DNA from: a virus
DNA: 40,867 nt
IMG/VR virus record: IMGVR_UViG_3300044998_000504
Coordinates: 1-40,867 of that record
Strand: one strand, 5' to 3'
The notes beneath the pieces were generated by a model that saw only the letters and a list, made by a program, of their open reading frames with translations, made no database searches and was not told the origin of the DNA. The translations under genes were made by a program, and so were the position numbers. Positions 37,158-40,867 of the stretch are shown piece after piece. Numbering within the stretch: position 1 is the stretch's first letter; each line of letters begins with the position of its first letter.

Positions 37158-38557
37158 GTCCATCCGACTACTGATGGTTTCGGCCGCCTCTGCACCGTGG
37201 CGCGCTCGAGTTTCTTGCCGATGTAGTTGTTCGTCATTCCAAGCGCAAGGTACTGCAGGCAATCGGCAAGATCTGACCATGGGTGGGTCTTTTCCGGGCC
37301 TTCTTCGAGGTTTCCATCTTTCTTGCGCTTGTAGCGATAGTTGAATTTGAGCGCTTGAACAAGTTGCGGACATCCATGCCCACAAATCAGAATTGCTGGC
37401 CCACCGTCGATCTGGCGAAGAAAGAGCTGCTCGACCGCACGAAGGCGTGGATCAATGTCGTTGGTCGGAGCAGGGTAAATCTTGAACCCAAGACGCTTCA
37501 AAACGTCAAACGCGCTTTCTTCCGAGATTTGACTTTTGAACGCTCCGGATGGGTCTCCGATCATGAAGTTCGAGAATCCCGGAAAGTGCGCGAATAGTGT
37601 CGGTTTGATGTCGCTGACCGCAAACTGCTCGATGCCGGAGTCTTTTGTCGTGATCTCCCTGAAGACTACAAGACGCCCACGCGCGTCGATCTGCGCGATC
37701 AGTGACGCTGGCGTGCGGCCGAAGTCTTGACCAATCATCAACGGACGTCCCGGTATAGGCTTGACGTCGTTGTAGGTCACATGGAAATCTTGGCGGAAAC
37801 TTGCGCGCCATACAGCTTGTCCTGAGAGTGACTTCCCGTACTTTGCGTGAACGTGAACGTCGACCCAATCGGCACTGTTTGCTTCGATTAGGCTTTCGTA
37901 GTAGTTCTCGCGGAGGTTTTCACGGTTCTCCGCGTTGGGGTCCATGCCACCGGGTTGTTTGTAGAGTGCCCAGTTGCGCGGTTTCTCGATCTCGAGCTTT
38001 TTGAACCAATCGCTGTCTTCGTCTGGCGGGTTAGACTCGCCAATGATTCCGCACCATTTGTTTTTCGAGACGCCAAGCGGTCTGAAACGGCCGACGCGTC
38101 CGAGCAGAGCTTCGACCGTGGAGATCGGGATTTCACGGAACTCCGACACCCATGCGCCAGTAATGTTCAGCGACAGAAGGCGCTGCTGGTCTTCTGGCTT
38201 GTCGAGCGGGATCATCATCCAGTCCGAGCGAATGCGTCCTTGAGTCGAGTGTACGAAGTCGAACACGATGGTTGAGTCTGTGACCTTGTATTGCATCACA
38301 GGCTGCAGCCACTTGCGGATGTCTTCGAGGATGGTCTGACGAAGCTGCTGTGCGGTGTTACGGACGATTACGAAACGCGTGTGCCGAACTCCTTTCGCAT
38401 CTGGATATTCTTCCAACATGCGACGGGCAAGCTCCATGATGCACCCAGTTGTTTTGCCAGAGCCATACGGCCCGAGAATCAGTCGAACTTCGTGCTCATC
38501 GTCGAGCATGAATTGCGAGATTGTCGGGGGTGCATTGTAGGAGACAACGTTACTCAT
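37154..38557 (-). CDS. terL: Terminase large subunit
   Basis: A 467-residue packaging motor. ATPase: Walker A GPYGSGKTT at residues 29-37, Walker B-like GAWVSEFREI near 140. Nuclease: MIGQDFGRTPASLI near 275 (first Asp), MIGDPSG near 335, and HPWSDLADCLQYLAL near 428 (last Asp). It cuts and pumps DNA into the prohead through the portal. The start overlaps terS by 8 bases and its ribosome binding site is weak, so it is probably coupled. Confidence 0.93.
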   Translation of the reverse strand: MSNVVSYNAPPTISQFMLDDEHEVRLILGPYGSGKTTGCIMELARRMLEEYPDAKGVRHTRFVIVRNTAQQLRQTILEDIRKWLQPVMQYKVTDSTIVFDFVHSTQGRIRSDWMMIPLDKPEDQQRLLSLNITGAWVSEFREIPISTVEALLGRVGRFRPLGVSKNKWCGIIGESNPPDEDSDWFKKLEIEKPRNWALYKQPGGMDPNAENRENLRENYYESLIEANSADWVDVHVHAKYGKSLSGQAVWRASFRQDFHVTYNDVKPIPGRPLMIGQDFGRTPASLIAQIDARGRLVVFREITTKDSGIEQFAVSDIKPTLFAHFPGFSNFMIGDPSGAFKSQISEESAFDVLKRLGFKIYPAPTNDIDPRLRAVEQLFLRQIDGGPAILICGHGCPQLVQALKFNYRYKRKKDGNLEEGPEKTHPWSDLADCLQYLALGMTNNYIGKKLERATVQRRPKPSVVGWT

Positions 38558-39062
38558 TCGACGACACCGAGTTGCCTTCGATCACGACGCCCTTTTTGTC
38601 GCCGATGTTGATGTTCAGCGTGAATCCGCTTCCAGCCCCGCTCGGAACACCCTCTTTTGCGTTGCGTCCAGCAAGTGCTGACAGAAGCTTGCCAGCTTCG
38701 ATTTTTGCTGCAGGGCCGGACTCAGGGTCGTGGATGATTTTGTCGTACGCAGGGATGGCGTCTTCGAGCACCATCTCGGCTTTGAGCGTAATGCGCTGAG
38801 ACGCGTTCGTGTCGCCGCGCCACTTCCGAAGTGCGTCGGCGAGCATCGATCGGAACAGCTGGTTCTCCCGCAGCATTTCCCACTGCTTTGCGGAGATGTT
38901 GTACCGCTTACGGATCGTTGCGGCGTCCGATAGGCCGGCAGCCAGCTCAGCGACGAGCTGCCCCTGCAGTGATAGAAGGTCGAGTGGCACTTCTGTGCCC
39001 GGAACCTCGACCTGCGTGGAAGTCTTGGCGTCGACGAGCGCGCCAGCTTTCTTGGCAGGCAT
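38550..39062 (-). CDS. terS: Terminase small subunit
   Basis: A 170-residue protein starting at ATG 39062 with AGGAA eight bases upstream; the longer frame is not supported. It has the typical helix-turn-helix region (ELAAGLSDAATIRKRYNISA), a helical oligomerisation part, and a beta-rich C-terminal end (FTLNINIGDKKGVVIEGN). It recognises the packaging site and loads terL. It diverges from the portal gene. Confidence 0.85.
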   Translation of the reverse strand: MPAKKAGALVDAKTSTQVEVPGTEVPLDLLSLQGQLVAELAAGLSDAATIRKRYNISAKQWEMLRENQLFRSMLADALRKWRGDTNASQRITLKAEMVLEDAIPAYDKIIHDPESGPAAKIEAGKLLSALAGRNAKEGVPSGAGSGFTLNINIGDKKGVVIEGNSVSSNE

Positions 39063-39141
39063 TTTGGCGTTCCTGTGTAGACAGTTGACAGCAGGTGCTC
39101 TGTACCACCAAACTTGTACCAGATCAACTGAGGGCCGTCTT
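39063..39141. promoter_or_regulatory. Divergent terS/portal intergenic region
   Basis: Only 79 bases hold both starts. A perfect TTGACA (39085-39090) points towards the portal, but no convincing -10 follows. GGTACA/TGTACC words repeat nearby. The promoter assignment is weak. Confidence 0.3.
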
Positions 39142-40867
39142 TTGGGCGCACTTCCCGTATCCCCCACATCTGTAGGGAATGGCCTTATCCGGGTCGTTAC
39201 TCCTGCGCAGTTGAATGCTGCTGATGCGCAGGCGCAACAGGCGCGTGATCAAGAACCAGAGCCGGAGATGAAGCAGCTTGCGTCTCACATCCGTACACGG
39301 ATGACTGAGATGAAGAACTTCCGGAATACCGAAGGTATTGGCGAGCGACTCATTAACGCTCTGCGCACTTACAAAGGCCGGTACGATCCGGCAGTTGAGG
39401 CGGAGATCAAAAAATTTGGCGGCAGCTCGGTCTACTCTCGCCTGACGGCAAGCAAATGCCGCTCTGCCACTGCACTTCTTCGCGACATATACCTGAACGC
39501 GGAGCGGCCGTGGGCACTTGAACCCACCCCCGTACCGACAGTCCCCGATGATATCGAGACTGCGATACAGGAACTTGTGAAAGTCGAGGTCGCTACGATT
39601 CAAGCGTCGGGGCAGCCTGTCGATCCGCAGATGATCGCTGATCGTGTCGCGATGCTCAGGCAAAATGCCGAGACTGCTGCAAAGAAGCAAGCCGAGAAAG
39701 AGGCAGCACGTGCTACCGAGCGTCTTGACGATTACCTGTTGGAAGGCAACTTCTATGAAGCGTTTGCTCAGTTTTTGATAGACCTTCCGATATTCCCTTT
39801 TGCGTGCATTAAAGGTCCGGTTGTCCGCAACCAGTCAACTTTGAGGTGGGTGAATGGTGTAGCGACTAAGGTCCAGCGTCCTAAGATGTTCTGGTACCGC
39901 GTCTCGCCGTTCGATCTCTACTGGTCGCCCGGTTCGAGCAATGTCATGGAGGCGGAGTTCATAGAGCGTATCCGCCTCACTCGGGCCGAGTTGATCGCAG
40001 TGAAGAATCTTCCCGGTTACGATTCGGCGGCTATTGACCAGATCCTTACGCGTTTCAGCGATAGCGGTTTTCGTGAATGGTGGGACGCAACGGATGCTGA
40101 GCGCGCGCGTATGGAAGAGCGCGAACAGTGGCCGCGTACAAGCACTCAGCTAATCGACACTGCGGAGTACCACGGGTCTGTCAGTGGGCAAACTCTACTC
40201 GACTGGGGTATGTCGCCAGAGCAGGTGCAAGACCCTACGCAAGAGTACAGCATTCAGGCATGGTTGATTGACCGGTTCGTCATTAAAGCTCAGATCAACC
40301 CCTCCACGCGCCAACGCCCGCCGTATTATCTGACCAACTTCGAAAAGATTCCCGGCTCTATGTCGGGCAACGCGCTTCCAGACTTGCTGGAAGACATTCA
40401 ATCGGTGTCGAACGCGGCGCTTCGGGCGCTCGTCAACAACCTTGCGATCTCTTCAGGACCGCAAGTGATTGTCAATGACGAGGTCTTGCAGCCCGGTGAG
40501 ACCGACGACCTTTTCCCGTGGAAGCGTTGGCACGTGAGCATCGATCCGATGCTTTCTGCGGCCGGGTTCAGGCCTATCGACTTTTTCCAGCCACAGTCGA
40601 ACGCGGACGTTCTTCTTGGCGTGCTCGAGAAGTTTTCGCAGATGGGCGATGAAGCTTCTGCAATTCCACGGTACATGATGGGCAATGAGCGCGTAGGTGG
40701 CGCTGGCCGCACCGCATCCGGTCTTGCGATGCTGATGGGCAATGCGTCGAAGACGCTGCAGAACGTTGCCGCGACAATCGACCGGGACGTAGTTCAACCG
40801 TTGATCGAAACGCTCTACGAAATGGTCATGCTCACAATTCCGGGTGTTTTGCGAGGCGATGAGCAGA
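39142..40867 (+). CDS. Portal (head-tail connector) protein, 3' partial
   Basis: An open frame of at least 575 codons that runs off the window. The best start is TTG 39142 with GAGGG seven bases upstream; ATG 39268 has no good site and would cut a protein-like N-terminus. Portal hallmarks: NALRTYKGRYDP, WALEPTP, PKMFWYRVSPFDLYW, and the strongly conserved MMGNERVGGAGRTASGL followed by LMGNASKTLQN near residue 515-545. Twelve copies should form the ring at the capsid vertex through which terL pumps DNA. Confidence 0.9.
   Translation, partial: MGALPVSPTSVGNGLIRVVTPAQLNAADAQAQQARDQEPEPEMKQLASHIRTRMTEMKNFRNTEGIGERLINALRTYKGRYDPAVEAEIKKFGGSSVYSRLTASKCRSATALLRDIYLNAERPWALEPTPVPTVPDDIETAIQELVKVEVATIQASGQPVDPQMIADRVAMLRQNAETAAKKQAEKEAARATERLDDYLLEGNFYEAFAQFLIDLPIFPFACIKGPVVRNQSTLRWVNGVATKVQRPKMFWYRVSPFDLYWSPGSSNVMEAEFIERIRLTRAELIAVKNLPGYDSAAIDQILTRFSDSGFREWWDATDAERARMEEREQWPRTSTQLIDTAEYHGSVSGQTLLDWGMSPEQVQDPTQEYSIQAWLIDRFVIKAQINPSTRQRPPYYLTNFEKIPGSMSGNALPDLLEDIQSVSNAALRALVNNLAISSGPQVIVNDEVLQPGETDDLFPWKRWHVSIDPMLSAAGFRPIDFFQPQSNADVLLGVLEKFSQMGDEASAIPRYMMGNERVGGAGRTASGLAMLMGNASKTLQNVAATIDRDVVQPLIETLYEMVMLTIPGVLRGDEQ

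Noticed and set aside
38615-39169. A minus-strand frame beginning MWGIREVRPKDGPQLIWYKF
   Set aside because: The first 40 residues look protein-like, but the rest is Arg/Ser-rich shadow of terS and there is no ribosome binding site. It might be a remnant of a gene once located here.

Overview
The window is part of the genome of a tailed double-stranded DNA phage, probably one with a short-tailed (podovirus-like) virion, infecting a high-GC, probably proteobacterial host. The evidence is a portal gene, terminase large and small subunits, a giant polyvalent virion-type protein, a family A DNA polymerase, a primase-helicase and long runs of short overlapping genes. No tRNA, rRNA, integrase, RNA polymerase, capsid or endolysin gene is visible. 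Both outermost genes are cut by the window ends: the giant protein on the left and the portal on the right. If the genome is circular or circularly permuted, the missing part would be the capsid and tail genes between portal and giant protein.

Layout. 1-9.7 kb (+): the end of the virion region, with the giant HExxH-containing protein, two small fibronectin-III-like proteins sharing a repeated C-terminal tag, a 39-residue membrane protein and an HNH nuclease. 9.7-21.5 kb (-): one long replication and recombination operon read leftwards from a good promoter at 21533-21560. It encodes a HicA-like protein, DNA polymerase, a secreted protein, a run of tiny coiled-coil genes, a Cas4-like nuclease, a VRR-NUC nuclease, an SNF2-type helicase, a probable ssDNA-binding protein with a repetitive tail, and an AEP-type primase-helicase. 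21.6-26.65 kb (-): a self-contained five-gene unit with its own promoter and terminator, encoding a MoxR-like AAA+ ATPase, a DUF3150-like protein, a metallopeptidase/VWA protein and two unknowns. 26.7-32.0 kb (-): accessory early-type genes of mostly unknown function, headed by two non-coding control regions. 32.4-37.2 kb (+): a divergent operon with a membrane-anchored protein carrying a clamp-binding motif, a ribbon-helix-helix protein, a Tad2-like anti-defence candidate, and a six-gene glycosyltransferase/methyltransferase block. 37.2-39.1 kb (-): terL and terS. 39.1 kb to the end (+): portal.

The most unusual features are non-coding. A palindrome, CCACACA-(1 or 2 nt)-TGTGTGG, occurs 13 times between 21.6 and 32.1 kb and nowhere else that I could find. 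It sits at promoters, at gene ends and inside four genes, always in the same reading phase when inside a gene. A 570-base non-coding region at 30.9-31.45 kb holds six TCATTRCCAA sites arranged as three inverted pairs, a candidate origin or master control region. A strongly skewed G-run/C-run region lies at the strand switch near 32.2 kb. Several genes too short for routine ORF calling were found by reading overlaps and ribosome binding sites: 9376-9495, 18325-18474, 32751-32912 and 33118-33228.
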